Shown piece by piece: positions 38,923 to 49,982 of a stretch of 64,000 nucleotides of DNA. The stretch is from Stutzerimonas stutzeri. Its GTDB lineage: Bacteria > Pseudomonadota > Gammaproteobacteria > Pseudomonadales > Pseudomonadaceae. Location of the stretch: contig NZ_JAMOHY010000004.1 of assembly GCF_024448695.1 (NCBI RefSeq), forward strand, positions 1 to 64,000, in the 5' to 3' direction. Position numbers and translations under genes: made by a program. Position 1 is the stretch's first letter. The number at the start of each line of letters is the position of its first letter. The notes under the pieces are model-generated. The model saw nothing but the letters and a program-made list of their open reading frames with translations, made no database searches and was not told the DNA's origin.

Positions 38923-40299
38923 ATGCAACCGCCGCCGCGTGCCGTTCAGCTCAACGAAGCTAACGCATTTCTCAAGGAACACCCGGAGGTCCAGTACGTC
39001 GACCTGCTGATCGCAGACATGAATGGTGTGGTCCGCGGCAAGCGCATCGAACGCGCCAGCCTGCACAAGGTGTATGAGAAAGGCATCAACCTGCCGGCCT
39101 CGCTGTTTGCCCTCGACATCAATGGCATCACCGTGGAAAGAAGCGGGCTGGGTATGGATATCGGCGATTCGGACCGCATCTGCTTCCCCATCCCCAACAC
39201 CCTGAGTAACGAACCCTGGCAGAAACGTCCTACCGCGCAGCTGCTGATGACCATGCACGAACGCGACGGCGTGCCCTTTTTCGCCGACCCGCGTGAAGTG
39301 CTGCGCCAGGTGGTGAGCAAGTTCGACGAGCTGGGTCTGACCATCTGTGCGGCCTTCGAACTGGAGTTCTATCTGATCGATCAGGAGAACATCAATGGGC
39401 GCCCGCAGCCGCCTCGCTCACCGATTTCCGGCAAGCGACCACACTCAACGCAGGTCTACCTGATCGATGACCTCGACGAGTATGTCGACTGCCTCCAGGA
39501 CATCCTCGAAGGTGCCAAGGAGCAGGGCATACCCGCCGATGCCATCGTCAAGGAAAGTGCGCCGGCGCAGTTCGAGGTCAACCTCCACCACGTCGCCGAC
39601 CCGATCAAGGCCTGCGACTATGCCGTACTGCTCAAACGGCTGATCAAGAACATCGCCTACGACCACGAGATGGACACCACCTTCATGGCCAAGCCTTACC
39701 CAGGCCAGGCAGGCAACGGGCTGCACGTGCACATCTCGCTGCTGGACAAGAAGGGCAACAACATTTTCGCCGCCGAAAACCTGCTGGAGAGCGAAACCCT
39801 GCGCCACGCCATCGGCGGTGTACAGGAAACCATGTCGGCATCGATGGCCTTCCTCTGCCCCAACGTCAATTCCTACCGCCGCTTCGGTGCGCAGTTCTAT
39901 GTGCCGAACGCCCCCTGCTGGGGCCTGGACAACCGCACCGTGGCCCTGCGCGTACCAACCGACAGCCCGGAGGCCGCACGTATCGAGCACCGCGTTGCCG
40001 GAGCCGACGCCAACCCTTATCTGCTGCTGGCCAGTGTGCTGGCCGGGATTCACCACGGGCTGACGAACAAGATCGAGCCGGACGCGCCCATCGAGGGCAA
40101 CTCCTATGAACAGGTCGAAGCGAGCCTGCCTTCCAACCTGCGCGACGCCCTGCGTCAACTGGACGACAACGAGATCATGGCGCGCTACATCAATCCGGAT
40201 TACATCGACATCTTCGTTGCCTGCAAGGAAAGCGAACTGGCCGAGTTCGAACACTCGATCTCCGATCTCGAGTACAACTGGTATCTGCATACGGTCTAG
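38923..40299 (+). CDS. spuI: Glutamine-synthetase-like gamma-glutamylpolyamine synthetase
   Basis: Second GS-family ligase of the polyamine cluster (458 aa). ATG 38923 has AAGGTG seven bases upstream and is preferred over TTG 38890. FELEFYLIDQENINGRPQPPRSPISGKRP, ESAPAQFEVNLHHVADP, FMAKPYPGQAGNGLHVHIS and RVPTDSPEAARIEHRVAGADANPYLLLA are the catalytic landmarks. It is divergent from spuA and likely differs from SpuB in the polyamine it prefers; the sequence alone does not say which. Confidence 0.92.
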   Translation: MQPPPRAVQLNEANAFLKEHPEVQYVDLLIADMNGVVRGKRIERASLHKVYEKGINLPASLFALDINGITVERSGLGMDIGDSDRICFPIPNTLSNEPWQKRPTAQLLMTMHERDGVPFFADPREVLRQVVSKFDELGLTICAAFELEFYLIDQENINGRPQPPRSPISGKRPHSTQVYLIDDLDEYVDCLQDILEGAKEQGIPADAIVKESAPAQFEVNLHHVADPIKACDYAVLLKRLIKNIAYDHEMDTTFMAKPYPGQAGNGLHVHISLLDKKGNNIFAAENLLESETLRHAIGGVQETMSASMAFLCPNVNSYRRFGAQFYVPNAPCWGLDNRTVALRVPTDSPEAARIEHRVAGADANPYLLLASVLAGIHHGLTNKIEPDAPIEGNSYEQVEASLPSNLRDALRQLDDNEIMARYINPDYIDIFVACKESELAEFEHSISDLEYNWYLHTV

Positions 40300-40321
40300 G
40301 AAGGCTGGACAGCTGACGTAA

Positions 40322-40347
40322 GGTGGATGTCGTCTTTTACATCCACC
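40322..40347. repeat. Dispersed palindromic repeat unit after spuI
   Basis: GGTGGATGT-N8-ACATCCACC, 23 bases after the spuI stop. Same unit as at 36499, 42469 and 55638. It could act as a transcription stop or RNA-end stabiliser for spuI. Confidence 0.75.
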
Positions 40348-40457
40348 ATTACCCCGTCCAGCGGTCGCCGCTTTAGGCTTACGGCTTCCAGCTGCTTCCC
40401 TGAACCCCATCGCCTAGAATCACTCCATTCTGAAACACCGAACTCAGCGAGGCCCCC

Positions 40458-41339
<882 letters not shown>

Positions 41340-41341
41340 CC

Positions 41342-42439
41342 ATGACCACCTTGATCAGCACCCCGCGCACCGACGGTTACTTCATGCCCGCCGAATGGGC
41401 GCCGCACAGCCAGACCTGGATGGTCTGGCCGCAACGACCGGATAACTGGCGCGAACAGGGCGTACCGGCGCAAGCCGCATTCGCCGCAGTAGCCAGGGCC
41501 ATCGCCCGCTTCGAGCCGGTGACGGTCTGTGCCAGCGCCGAACAGTACCTTGCCGCCCGTGCAGCACTGGACGACCCGCGCATCCGCGTAGTGGAAATGA
41601 GCACCGATGATGCCTGGGTCCGCGACACCGGGCCGACCTTCGTCGTCGACGGCAAGGGCGGCCTGCGCGGCGTCGACTGGACCTTCAATGCCTGGGGCGG
41701 CCTGGACGGCGGGCTTTATGCCAACTGGCAGCGCGACGACGAGGTCGCGCAAAAGATTCTCGACATCGAGCGCTGCGCTCGCTATCGCACCGAAGGCTTC
41801 GTACTGGAAGGCGGCGCGATTCACGTCGATGGCCAAGGCACCCTGCTGACCACCGAGGAGTGCCTGCTCAATCGCAATCGCAACCCGCACCTGTCGCGCG
41901 AGCAGATCGAGAACGTACTCGCCGAGCACCTGGCCATCGACAAGGTCATCTGGCTGCCCCAGGGTCTGTACAACGACGAAACCGACGGGCACGTGGACAA
42001 TTTCTGCTGCTACGTGCGCCCCGGCGAAGTGCTGCTGGCCTGGACCGATGATCCGACAGACCCCAACTTCGAGCGCTGCCAGGCGGCGATGGCCGTGCTG
42101 CAGAACGAGCGAGACGCCAAGGGTCGTGCGCTGACCGTACACAAGATGCCGATTCCCGGCCCGCTGCATGCCAGCGACGATGAATGTGCCGGCGTACTGG
42201 CCCTGGACGGCAGCCAGCCGCGCGATCCGTCGATCCGCCTGGCTGGCAGCTACGTGAACTTTCTGGTCGTCAATGGCGGAATCATCGCTCCAAGCTTCGA
42301 CGATCCGCAGGACAACGAAGCCGAAGCCATCCTTCGCCGGCTTTTCCCCGCGCATGAAGTGGTGATGGTACCGGGCCGCGAAATTCTGCTGGGCGGCGGC
42401 AATATCCATTGCATCACCCAGCAACAGCCGCTGCCATAG
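41342..42439 (+). CDS. aguA: Agmatine deiminase
   Basis: Hydrolyses agmatine to N-carbamoylputrescine and ammonia. 365 aa. [18 protein letters not shown] carries the substrate-binding Asp/Arg set, the catalytic His is in [17 protein letters not shown], and the nucleophile Cys is in [13 protein letters not shown] near the C-terminus. With aguB it delivers putrescine to the spu pathway. Followed by a palindromic repeat and a convergent GGDEF gene. Confidence 0.95.
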   Translation: MTTLISTPRTDGYFMPAEWAPHSQTWMVWPQRPDNWREQGVPAQAAFAAVARAIARFEPVTVCASAEQYLAARAALDDPRIRVVEMSTDDAWVRDTGPTFVVDGKGGLRGVDWTFNAWGGLDGGLYANWQRDDEVAQKILDIERCARYRTEGFVLEGGAIHVDGQGTLLTTEECLLNRNRNPHLSREQIENVLAEHLAIDKVIWLPQGLYNDETDGHVDNFCCYVRPGEVLLAWTDDPTDPNFERCQAAMAVLQNERDAKGRALTVHKMPIPGPLHASDDECAGVLALDGSQPRDPSIRLAGSYVNFLVVNGGIIAPSFDDPQDNEAEAILRRLFPAHEVVMVPGREILLGGGNIHCITQQQPLP

Positions 42440-42468
42440 AGTGATCACGCCTCACTGGGTGCACCCAC

Positions 42469-42497
42469 GGTGGATGTAAAGAGCGACATCCACCCTA
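42469..42497. repeat. Dispersed palindromic repeat unit that supplies a stop codon
   Basis: GGTGGATGT-N8-ACATCCACC followed by CTACC, between the convergent aguA and GGDEF genes. The conserved CCCTAC end of the unit contains, on the minus strand, the TAG stop (42495-42497) of the GGDEF gene, so the repeat touches a coding boundary. Probably doubles as a bidirectional terminator. Confidence 0.75.
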
Positions 42498-43535
42498 CCC
42501 GACAATCACCTGATTCTTGCCAAGTCGCTTGGCGGTGTACATCGCCGCATCGGCGCGGGCAAACAGCGCGCCCAGATCGGGATCGCCAGCTCTGATATAG
42601 GTCACGCCCAGACTGATGGTTACAGCAAAACGCTTGCCGTCGCCGGTGGTAAACAGCAGACGCTGGATTTCCCGTTGCAGACGCTCGGCGATCTGCTCGG
42701 CCAGACCAGGCTGGCAACCTGGCAGCAGCAGCGCAAACTCTTCGCCGCCGATACGCCCGAACAGATCACCACGACGCAGCACCGCCGCGCCACACCGGGC
42801 AACGCGCTGCAACACCTGATCACCCATCTGATGCCCGTAGGTATCGTTGATACGTTTGAAGTCATCGATATCCAGCAGCTGGAATGCCAGCGGCGTGGCG
42901 TACTGCCTGGCCAACTCGAATTCGCGCTGGGCACACTCGAAGAAATGCCGACGGTTGCTGCTCTGGGTCAATACGTCGGTGGTGGCCAGGCGTTGCAACT
43001 CACCTTCGAGCTGTTTCTTGTCGGTGATGTCTTCAGCGATGCCGACGATGATCGGCCCATGTGTGCTGTCGATGCCTCGTGCGACAAAGCATTTATCACT
43101 GATCCAGCGCAGCTGACCGTCGCCACGAATGATGCGGTACTCACGCCCTTCTATGGCGCCCAGTTCAAGCACATCCTGCAGGCCCTTTTCGGCAAACTCC
43201 AGATCGTCGGGATAGACACTGCTGCGCCACTCATCGAAATCCGCTAGCAGAGACGCTGCCGGGCGACCGAATATCCGCTCATACGCCGGGCTGACATAAA
43301 CCATCTGCCGAGACTGACAGTCGAACGCCCAAAGCACTGCATTGACAGCGCCCATCAGCGTGCTGAACAACTGCTCGCGCTCGCTCAGCCGGGCAACCTC
43401 GGCACGGGCATGCATCAAGCCCAGAAGGGTTTGCGTTTCGGTCGGTGGCTCGGTTCCAGTCGCCAGGCCGCTTTGCTGCTTCAAGGGATCCATACCTGCC
43501 ATCCAAACAGGCGTCCGGCACCGGCGAAAATGCAC
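42495..43535 (-). CDS. PAS-GGDEF diguanylate cyclase
   Basis: Predicted soluble diguanylate cyclase, 346 aa. A short coiled region (~40-55) precedes a PAS domain with PAC motif (~60-175, MVYVSPAYERIFGRPAASLL ... GIAEDITDKKQLEGEL). The GGDEF domain (~185-345) has GGEEF intact and an RRGD inhibitory site five residues upstream. The start is uncertain: ATG 43535, 43502 and 43493 are in frame and none has a good ribosome site. Its stop lies in a dispersed repeat. Convergent with aguA and divergent from the kinase array. Confidence 0.85.
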   Translation of the reverse strand: MHFRRCRTPVWMAGMDPLKQQSGLATGTEPPTETQTLLGLMHARAEVARLSEREQLFSTLMGAVNAVLWAFDCQSRQMVYVSPAYERIFGRPAASLLADFDEWRSSVYPDDLEFAEKGLQDVLELGAIEGREYRIIRGDGQLRWISDKCFVARGIDSTHGPIIVGIAEDITDKKQLEGELQRLATTDVLTQSSNRRHFFECAQREFELARQYATPLAFQLLDIDDFKRINDTYGHQMGDQVLQRVARCGAAVLRRGDLFGRIGGEEFALLLPGCQPGLAEQIAERLQREIQRLLFTTGDGKRFAVTISLGVTYIRAGDPDLGALFARADAAMYTAKRLGKNQVIVG

Positions 43536-43772
43536 CCGGCTACGACGCTACGCAGTTCAGAGAGTGGCGAAGATGCAAAGTTCCGAGTACTGCGATTTCC
43601 TCACGGGATCATCACACTGGAAAGCGGGAGTCATAAGCCCATACAGATGTTCGGGTCATCGACCTCCGAAGCTGACGTTTCGACGCACGGCATGCGAGAA
43701 TGATCCGCTCAGGTAGCATTTAGCCATTAGTGCGTAAAACCCTTGCTCTTTCAGATTCCTACAGCCGGTGCC

Positions 43773-46688
43773 ATGCCCATCACCCGTACTTCCCGCCCCA
43801 CCGATCCACGCTGGTTTCTCAGTCTTGGCAGCTTGTTGCTGGCCATGCTCTTCGGCGGCCTGGCGCTTAACGACTACGTTGCACGCGATGCGGTGCTGAA
43901 GCTGCAGAACGAAAACCAGGGCAAGCTGCAGGCACTGGCGGTCCAGAGTGCGCAGCAGAACCTGCGCCAGCAAGGCGAACTGATTGCAGCGACCCTGGCG
44001 ACAAAACCTGAAATACTGCGTCTGGTACGCCAGGCCGATCGACGACTGCGCCAGGGAGCTTCGTGGGATGGAGCAAACTTGCAACCTGTTCGCGAGCACC
44101 TGATACAGGCGCTGTCTCCGGCCTGGGAAGCACTGCGCAACCATCAGGCGCTGCAGTTGCAGATTTACTGGGGCAAGTCCGGCATCGCCCTGCTGCGCAT
44201 GCAGGACCCCGAAGCCTTCGGTGATGCCGTCGCCGATCATCGGCCATTGCTCTATGCGGCGCTTCATCAGGGCCGGCCAATGTCCGGCATGGACATTGGC
44301 CGGCACAGCATCGGTAATCGGGCCATCGTCCCGCTGCGCGCCAGCGACGACCCTGACAGCCCGGTCATCGGCGCGCTGGAAGTCGGCTTCGGCATACTCC
44401 CCGAGCTTTCCACGCTGGGCAACCAGCTCGACGCAGGGCTGGGTCTTCTGGTCAATCAGGCCGAGCTGGAAGAGGTGTTCTGGACGCAGCCTGTCGGCAT
44501 CCGCCTCGATGGCCTTAAGGGCTGGCTGTTGCAGGCCCACTCGACGCCGCAGATTCTGCATTGGGCAGCGCGGCGTGCACTGCTGGCGCCGGAGTCGGGC
44601 CACACGCTACAAGTACTGGAGTCTGACGGACGCCGCTTTCTGCTCAACCAGATACCCCTGCACGACAGCCGTGTACTGAACGATCCGTCACGTCCGGCTA
44701 TGGCCGTAGCACTGGTCTGGCGAGACATCACAGCGACATTCGAGGAGCATCGGCTGACCGAGCGCCTGCTGCTGGTAAAATGGGCGCTGGCCTGGCTGAC
44801 CACCGAGGTCCTGCTGCTGGTGCTGGTGTGGCTGCTCTACCGGCACACCACCGTCCAGCGCCAGCACGACATCGCCCTGCGCGATAGCGAAAGCCGGTTC
44901 CGCAGCATGGTCAGCAACCTGCCTGGCGTGGTCTACCGCCGCGGCAGCGATGCCGCCCGCACCATCAACTACCTGAGCACCGGCATTGAACGCCTGACCG
45001 GCTATCCCGCCCGAGATTTCATCACGCCGGGCCAGCGCAGCTACCTCAGCCTCGTCCATCCGGACGACCGCTCCCGAATTGAGCAGGATGACGGCGATTT
45101 CGAGCGCACCTATCGACTCATAAATGCCTGCGGCGAAACTATCTGGGTGCAGGAAAACCGACGCGCACTGCATGACGCCGAGGGCAACCTGCTCTGGTAC
45201 GACGGCTTCATCTGGGATGTGACCCAGCGCGTAATCACGGAAACAGCCCTGCGTACCAGCCAGGAACACCTCTCCTCGCTGTACCGCCTGGCCCCGGTGG
45301 GCATCATGCTCAGCCGCCTGGAAGACGGCGAACTGCTGGAGTGGAACCCCGAGCTGCAGCGGGTCAGTGGTTACGCCGAGGGGCAACTGACCGGATACAA
45401 CGTGCGCAACCTGCTGCCCGACTCCCGCAACGGCCATGCCACCGTCAAGCAGCTGTTGTGCAAGGGCTTCTACGGCCCCCACGAGACGGAGCTGCACCGG
45501 CAGGACGGGGCGCTGGTACCGGTACTGCTCAATGGTGCGCTGGTCACCGGGCCCGATGGCCGCCTGCTGGTCTGGTCCATTGTTCAGGACATCACTGCGC
45601 GGGTCACGGCCGAGCGTGAAGCCAATGAGCGCGAGCGCTATCTGCGCTTGCTGATCGCCAATGTGGTCGATGCCATCATCATCATCAATACGCGCGGCAT
45701 CATCGAAACCTTCAACCACGCCGCCGAACACATCTTTGGCTACGGTGAGCAGGAAGTGCTGGGCCAAAACCTGTCGATGCTGATGCCCGAGCCGCACCGC
45801 GCCGCCCATGACGGTTATCTGAACGACTACGAGAAGCGTGGTGAAGGCCGCGTTCTGGAACAGAACCGTGAACTGGTGGGCGTTCGGCGCAATGGCGAAA
45901 CCTTCACCATCGAACTGCGGGTATCGGAAATCAGCCATGGCGGCGAACGCAAGTTCATCGGCCTGGTGCGCGACATCACCGAACGCAAGCGCATCGAACG
46001 CATGAAGAGCGATTTCGTCTCCATCGTCAGCCATGAACTGCGCACGCCTTTGACCTCCATTTCCGGCGCACTGGGGCTAATGACCGGCGGCGCACTGGGC
46101 GAAATACCTGAGCCGCTCCGGCAGATGCTCGACATCGCGCAGCAAAACAGCATCAGGCTCGCATTGCTGATCGACGACCTGCTGGACATGGACAAACTCA
46201 TCGCCGGGAAAATGCAGCTGCAACTGCGAACCCAGCCATTGACGCCCCTGCTGCAGGAATCGCTGTGCGCCAATCAGGGCTACTTCGACCAGCACGGCGT
46301 GCGCTGCGAGCTGGGCGAACTGGAGACTGCGCAGGTGTCGGTAGATGAACATCGGCTGCAGCAGGTGCTGGCGAACTTCCTTTCCAATGCGGCGAAATTC
46401 TCACCAGCAGGTGAAGTCGTAACCTTGAGCAGCGAGCGTATGGGCAACCACATTCGCGTCAGCGTCACCGACCGCGGGCCAGGCATCCCGCAGACCTTCA
46501 GGGCGCGCATCTTCCAGAAGTTCTCACAGGCCGACTCCTCGGATACGCGTCAGAAAGGCGGTACCGGCCTGGGTCTGGCCATCAGCAAGGAGCTGATCGA
46601 ACATATGCACGGGCGTATCGGCTTCGACACCGAGCGTACTCAGGGCACCTGTTTCTGGTTTGAGCTGCCTATTCACGAGCCGTCATGA
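43773..46688 (+). CDS. Membrane histidine kinase with periplasmic sensor and three PAS domains, the third FixL-like
   Basis: 971-aa sensor kinase. Helix ~15-37, periplasmic sensor ~38-330, helix ~333-358, PAS-A ~369-490, PAS-B ~492-620, PAS-C ~622-735, HisKA with HELRTPL (His754), HATPase with NFLSNAAKFSP and GTGLGLAISKEL. PAS-C carries LMPEPHRAAHDGYL. His679 and Arg699 sit 20 residues apart, exactly as the haem-ligand His200 and distal Arg220 of Bradyrhizobium FixL, with a gapless match between them. Known: in FixL these residues bind haem and sense O2. Inferred: this kinase may do the same. ATG 43773 is preferred over TTG 43743. A single-domain receiver follows after 91 bases. Confidence 0.88.
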   Translation: MPITRTSRPTDPRWFLSLGSLLLAMLFGGLALNDYVARDAVLKLQNENQGKLQALAVQSAQQNLRQQGELIAATLATKPEILRLVRQADRRLRQGASWDGANLQPVREHLIQALSPAWEALRNHQALQLQIYWGKSGIALLRMQDPEAFGDAVADHRPLLYAALHQGRPMSGMDIGRHSIGNRAIVPLRASDDPDSPVIGALEVGFGILPELSTLGNQLDAGLGLLVNQAELEEVFWTQPVGIRLDGLKGWLLQAHSTPQILHWAARRALLAPESGHTLQVLESDGRRFLLNQIPLHDSRVLNDPSRPAMAVALVWRDITATFEEHRLTERLLLVKWALAWLTTEVLLLVLVWLLYRHTTVQRQHDIALRDSESRFRSMVSNLPGVVYRRGSDAARTINYLSTGIERLTGYPARDFITPGQRSYLSLVHPDDRSRIEQDDGDFERTYRLINACGETIWVQENRRALHDAEGNLLWYDGFIWDVTQRVITETALRTSQEHLSSLYRLAPVGIMLSRLEDGELLEWNPELQRVSGYAEGQLTGYNVRNLLPDSRNGHATVKQLLCKGFYGPHETELHRQDGALVPVLLNGALVTGPDGRLLVWSIVQDITARVTAEREANERERYLRLLIANVVDAIIIINTRGIIETFNHAAEHIFGYGEQEVLGQNLSMLMPEPHRAAHDGYLNDYEKRGEGRVLEQNRELVGVRRNGETFTIELRVSEISHGGERKFIGLVRDITERKRIERMKSDFVSIVSHELRTPLTSISGALGLMTGGALGEIPEPLRQMLDIAQQNSIRLALLIDDLLDMDKLIAGKMQLQLRTQPLTPLLQESLCANQGYFDQHGVRCELGELETAQVSVDEHRLQQVLANFLSNAAKFSPAGEVVTLSSERMGNHIRVSVTDRGPGIPQTFRARIFQKFSQADSSDTRQKGGTGLGLAISKELIEHMHGRIGFDTERTQGTCFWFELPIHEPS

Positions 46689-46779
46689 CGAATTATTTTT
46701 CCTGCATGGCAATCGATCTTGGCAAACTGTGCAGGCCTGACTCGAACGACCCACTGGCCCTGCTCCGCGGAGGTATTGC

Positions 46780-47166
<387 letters not shown>

Positions 47167-47199
47167 GCCTTCTTTTCAGTCCAGCGAGACGGAACACAC

Positions 47200-49599
47200 A
47201 TGGCGTCACCGAAAGCCAATCCGGCGTCTTCTCGCGAACTGTCCCGACTCGCCGCACTGCTGCGCTACGAGATTCTGGACACCCCGGACGAATCCGCTTT
47301 CGACGATTTCACTCATCTGGCGGCACATATCTGCAATACGCCCATCGCGCTGATCTCGCTGGTCGACGACCATCGTCAGTGGTTCAAGAGCCGCCTGGGG
47401 CTGGAGGTCAACCAGACCCCACGCGAAATTTCCTTTTGCACCCATACCATCGATGGCCAGGGCCTCTTCGAGGTCAGCGATGCGCAGCAGGACTTTCGCT
47501 TCCAGCACAACCCGCTGGTCACAGACGATCCGAACATACGCTTCTACGCCGGCATGCCGCTGACCTCGCCGGACGGCTACAACCTCGGCACGCTGTGTGT
47601 GATCGACCGCCAGCCACGCCAGCTCGATGCCTCCCAGCGCGACGCGCTGGCTCGCCTGAGCAGACAGATCATGCGGCTTTTCGAGGAGCGCCTGCAGGCC
47701 CAACGCCATGCAGAACAGGCCGCGCTGCAGCAGGCGCTGCTCAACAACGCCGCCAGCGCCATGCTGGTGACCACCCCCGAGGGATATATTTCGAGTGTCA
47801 ACCCGACCGCCGAGCGCCTGTTCGGTTACACCGAATCAATGCTGATCGATCATCCCCTGACTTCGGCTCTGTTTCCCCAGGCGACACTGGCACGCCGTGC
47901 CACCATGCTCAGTGAGGCGCTGGGTGAAACCATCACCCCGGATTTTGCCGTCCTTACTGCACCGCTGCTCGAAGGTCAGCGTGAAATGCATGAATGGCAA
48001 CTGCGCCATCGCAACGGTACAGCCGTGCCAGTGCTGGTCAGCGTCTCGGCAATCCATGACGAACGCGAATTGCTGCGCGGCTATATCGTCAGCGCCTATG
48101 ACCTGGCTCATCAGGAAAATCTGCAGTTGCGTCTGCAGCAGATTGCGGCACAGGTGCCGGGCATGCTGTTCCAGTTCTGCTGGCGTCCCGATGGCAGGAG
48201 TTCGTTTCCCTACATCAGCGAAGGCGTCGAGGCGATCTACGGCCTGGGCGCCACCGAGATGGAGTCGAGTATCGGACCGATCTACGCGATGGTGCATCCC
48301 GCTGACCGCGCACGGCTGCTGACCAGCATCCGTCTGGCAGCCAGCACCCTCACCCCCTGGCATTTCGAGCACCGCATCGACCATCCGCGCAAGGGCCTGA
48401 TCTGGGTCGAAGCGCGCGCCACACCGCTGCGCCAGGCCGACGGCTCGATACTCTGGCATGGCTTGGTGACCGACATCACCGAGCGCAAGGCCGAGCAGCA
48501 GGAGCTGGATAAACAGCAGGAAATGAATCGACGCCTGCTCGAAGCGCTCTCCGAAGCCGTAATTGCCTGCGATGGCGATGGCAGGCTGACACTGTTCAAC
48601 AACACCGCACGCCGCTGGCATGGCCTCAATGAGGCACAGCACCTACCGCCGCAGAAATGGTCCGAGTACTACCATCTCTACCAGGCCGATGGTGTGACAC
48701 CGCTAAGCCCTGATGAAGTACCGTTGATGCGCGCCTTGCGAGGCGAGCATATCCGCAACGTCGAGATGACCATCGTGCTCCAGGGCAACGCACGCCACGT
48801 GCTGGCCAATGCCGACCCGATGTACGCCTGCAACGGTCAGCGAAACGGCGCGGTGGTGGTCCTGCACGACATCACCGAACGCAAGCACATTGAGAAACTG
48901 CAACGCGAATTCGTGTCCATGGTCAGTCACGAACTGCGTACGCCACTGACCTCCATCACCGCCTCGCTGGGACTGATCTGTGGCCAGGTGATGGGCGAAG
49001 TGCCCGAACATCTGCAGGAACTGCTCAATATCGCCCACCAGAACAGCAAACACCTGAGTGCCCTGATCGACGACCTGCTGGACATCGACAAGCTGAACGC
49101 CGGCAAGATGCGCTTCAGGTTCGAGCGGCAGCCGCTGCGCCCCCTGCTGGAACAAGCCATGCGCAACAACCAGGGCTACGCCAGTAGCTACACTGTGAGC
49201 ATCAGGCTTGGCGAATGCCCGTCGGTGCAGGTCAGGGTGGATACGATGCGGCTGGTACAGATATTGAGCAATCTGCTATCCAACGCGGCCAAGTTCTCAC
49301 CGGCGGGAGAGCGTATCGACCTGTTTGCTGAAAGCATTGCCATAGACCGGGTGCGTATCAGCGTCCGCGACCGGGGACCGGGCATCGCCGACAATTTCCG
49401 CGAACGGATCTTCAGCAAGTTTGCCCAAGCGGACTCATCCGATACACGCCAGCAGGGCGGAACCGGCCTCGGCCTGGCCATCAGCAAGGAGCTGACTGAA
49501 CACATGGATGGACAGATAGGGTTCGACTCCACGCCCGGTGCGGGCGCCTGCTTCTGGATCGAACTGCCCTGTCAGACCGCCAGTGAGCAGCCGTCATGA
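47200..49599 (+). CDS. Soluble histidine kinase with GAF and three PAS domains
   Basis: 799-aa kinase without a membrane helix. GAF domain ~1-165 (RYEILDTPDESAFDDFTHLAAHIC ... GTLCVIDRQPR), PAS ~175-300, PAS-PAC ~310-440 (VPGMLFQFCWRPDGRSSFPYISEGVEAIYG), PAS ~445-565, HisKA with HELRTPL (His577), HATPase with NLLSNAAKFSP and GTGLGLAISKEL. The catalytic half closely resembles the upstream membrane kinase (both continue LTSI.. and G.MGEVPE/GALGEIPE). The inputs differ: no periplasmic part and no FixL-type PAS here. The stop overlaps the next receiver gene (ATGA). Confidence 0.9.
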   Translation: MASPKANPASSRELSRLAALLRYEILDTPDESAFDDFTHLAAHICNTPIALISLVDDHRQWFKSRLGLEVNQTPREISFCTHTIDGQGLFEVSDAQQDFRFQHNPLVTDDPNIRFYAGMPLTSPDGYNLGTLCVIDRQPRQLDASQRDALARLSRQIMRLFEERLQAQRHAEQAALQQALLNNAASAMLVTTPEGYISSVNPTAERLFGYTESMLIDHPLTSALFPQATLARRATMLSEALGETITPDFAVLTAPLLEGQREMHEWQLRHRNGTAVPVLVSVSAIHDERELLRGYIVSAYDLAHQENLQLRLQQIAAQVPGMLFQFCWRPDGRSSFPYISEGVEAIYGLGATEMESSIGPIYAMVHPADRARLLTSIRLAASTLTPWHFEHRIDHPRKGLIWVEARATPLRQADGSILWHGLVTDITERKAEQQELDKQQEMNRRLLEALSEAVIACDGDGRLTLFNNTARRWHGLNEAQHLPPQKWSEYYHLYQADGVTPLSPDEVPLMRALRGEHIRNVEMTIVLQGNARHVLANADPMYACNGQRNGAVVVLHDITERKHIEKLQREFVSMVSHELRTPLTSITASLGLICGQVMGEVPEHLQELLNIAHQNSKHLSALIDDLLDIDKLNAGKMRFRFERQPLRPLLEQAMRNNQGYASSYTVSIRLGECPSVQVRVDTMRLVQILSNLLSNAAKFSPAGERIDLFAESIAIDRVRISVRDRGPGIADNFRERIFSKFAQADSSDTRQQGGTGLGLAISKELTEHMDGQIGFDSTPGAGACFWIELPCQTASEQPS

Positions 49600-49982
49600 A
49601 GCCTCTGCAGCGCATCCTGCACGTCGAAGACGTACCCTCGATCCAGGTAGTGACCCGTATCGCCCTGGAGAAGCTCGGTGGCTTCCAGATCCTCAGCTGT
49701 GCCAGTGCCGCCCAAGCACTGGCGCAGGTCCGCCAGTTCGATCCGGACATGATTCTGCTGGATGTCGAACTGCCGCAGATGGACGGTATTGAACTGCTGC
49801 ATCAACTTTCGCAACTGGTCGACCTGCAACGCACGCCAGTGGTGCTCCTCACCGGGCAAAAGCAACCTGCCGAGCTGGCCGAACTGCGCCATCTAGGGGT
49901 TCGCCAATTGCTGCTCAAACCCTTCGATCCACTGCAACTGGCGTCACAGCTCAACGCAATATGGGAAGCCGAACATGAGTAA
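49596..49982 (+). CDS. Single-domain response regulator (receiver only)
   Basis: 128-aa receiver, paralogue of the one at 46780 (RILHVEDxPSIQ and the C-terminal LKPFDPxxLASQLxAIW are shared). Acceptor Asp56 in ILLDVELPQMDG; pocket E11-D12; Val13 replaces the extra Asp of the paralogue. Overlaps both neighbours, so it is translated together with the kinase and the Hpt-GGDEF protein. Confidence 0.9.
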   Translation: MKPLQRILHVEDVPSIQVVTRIALEKLGGFQILSCASAAQALAQVRQFDPDMILLDVELPQMDGIELLHQLSQLVDLQRTPVVLLTGQKQPAELAELRHLGVRQLLLKPFDPLQLASQLNAIWEAEHE

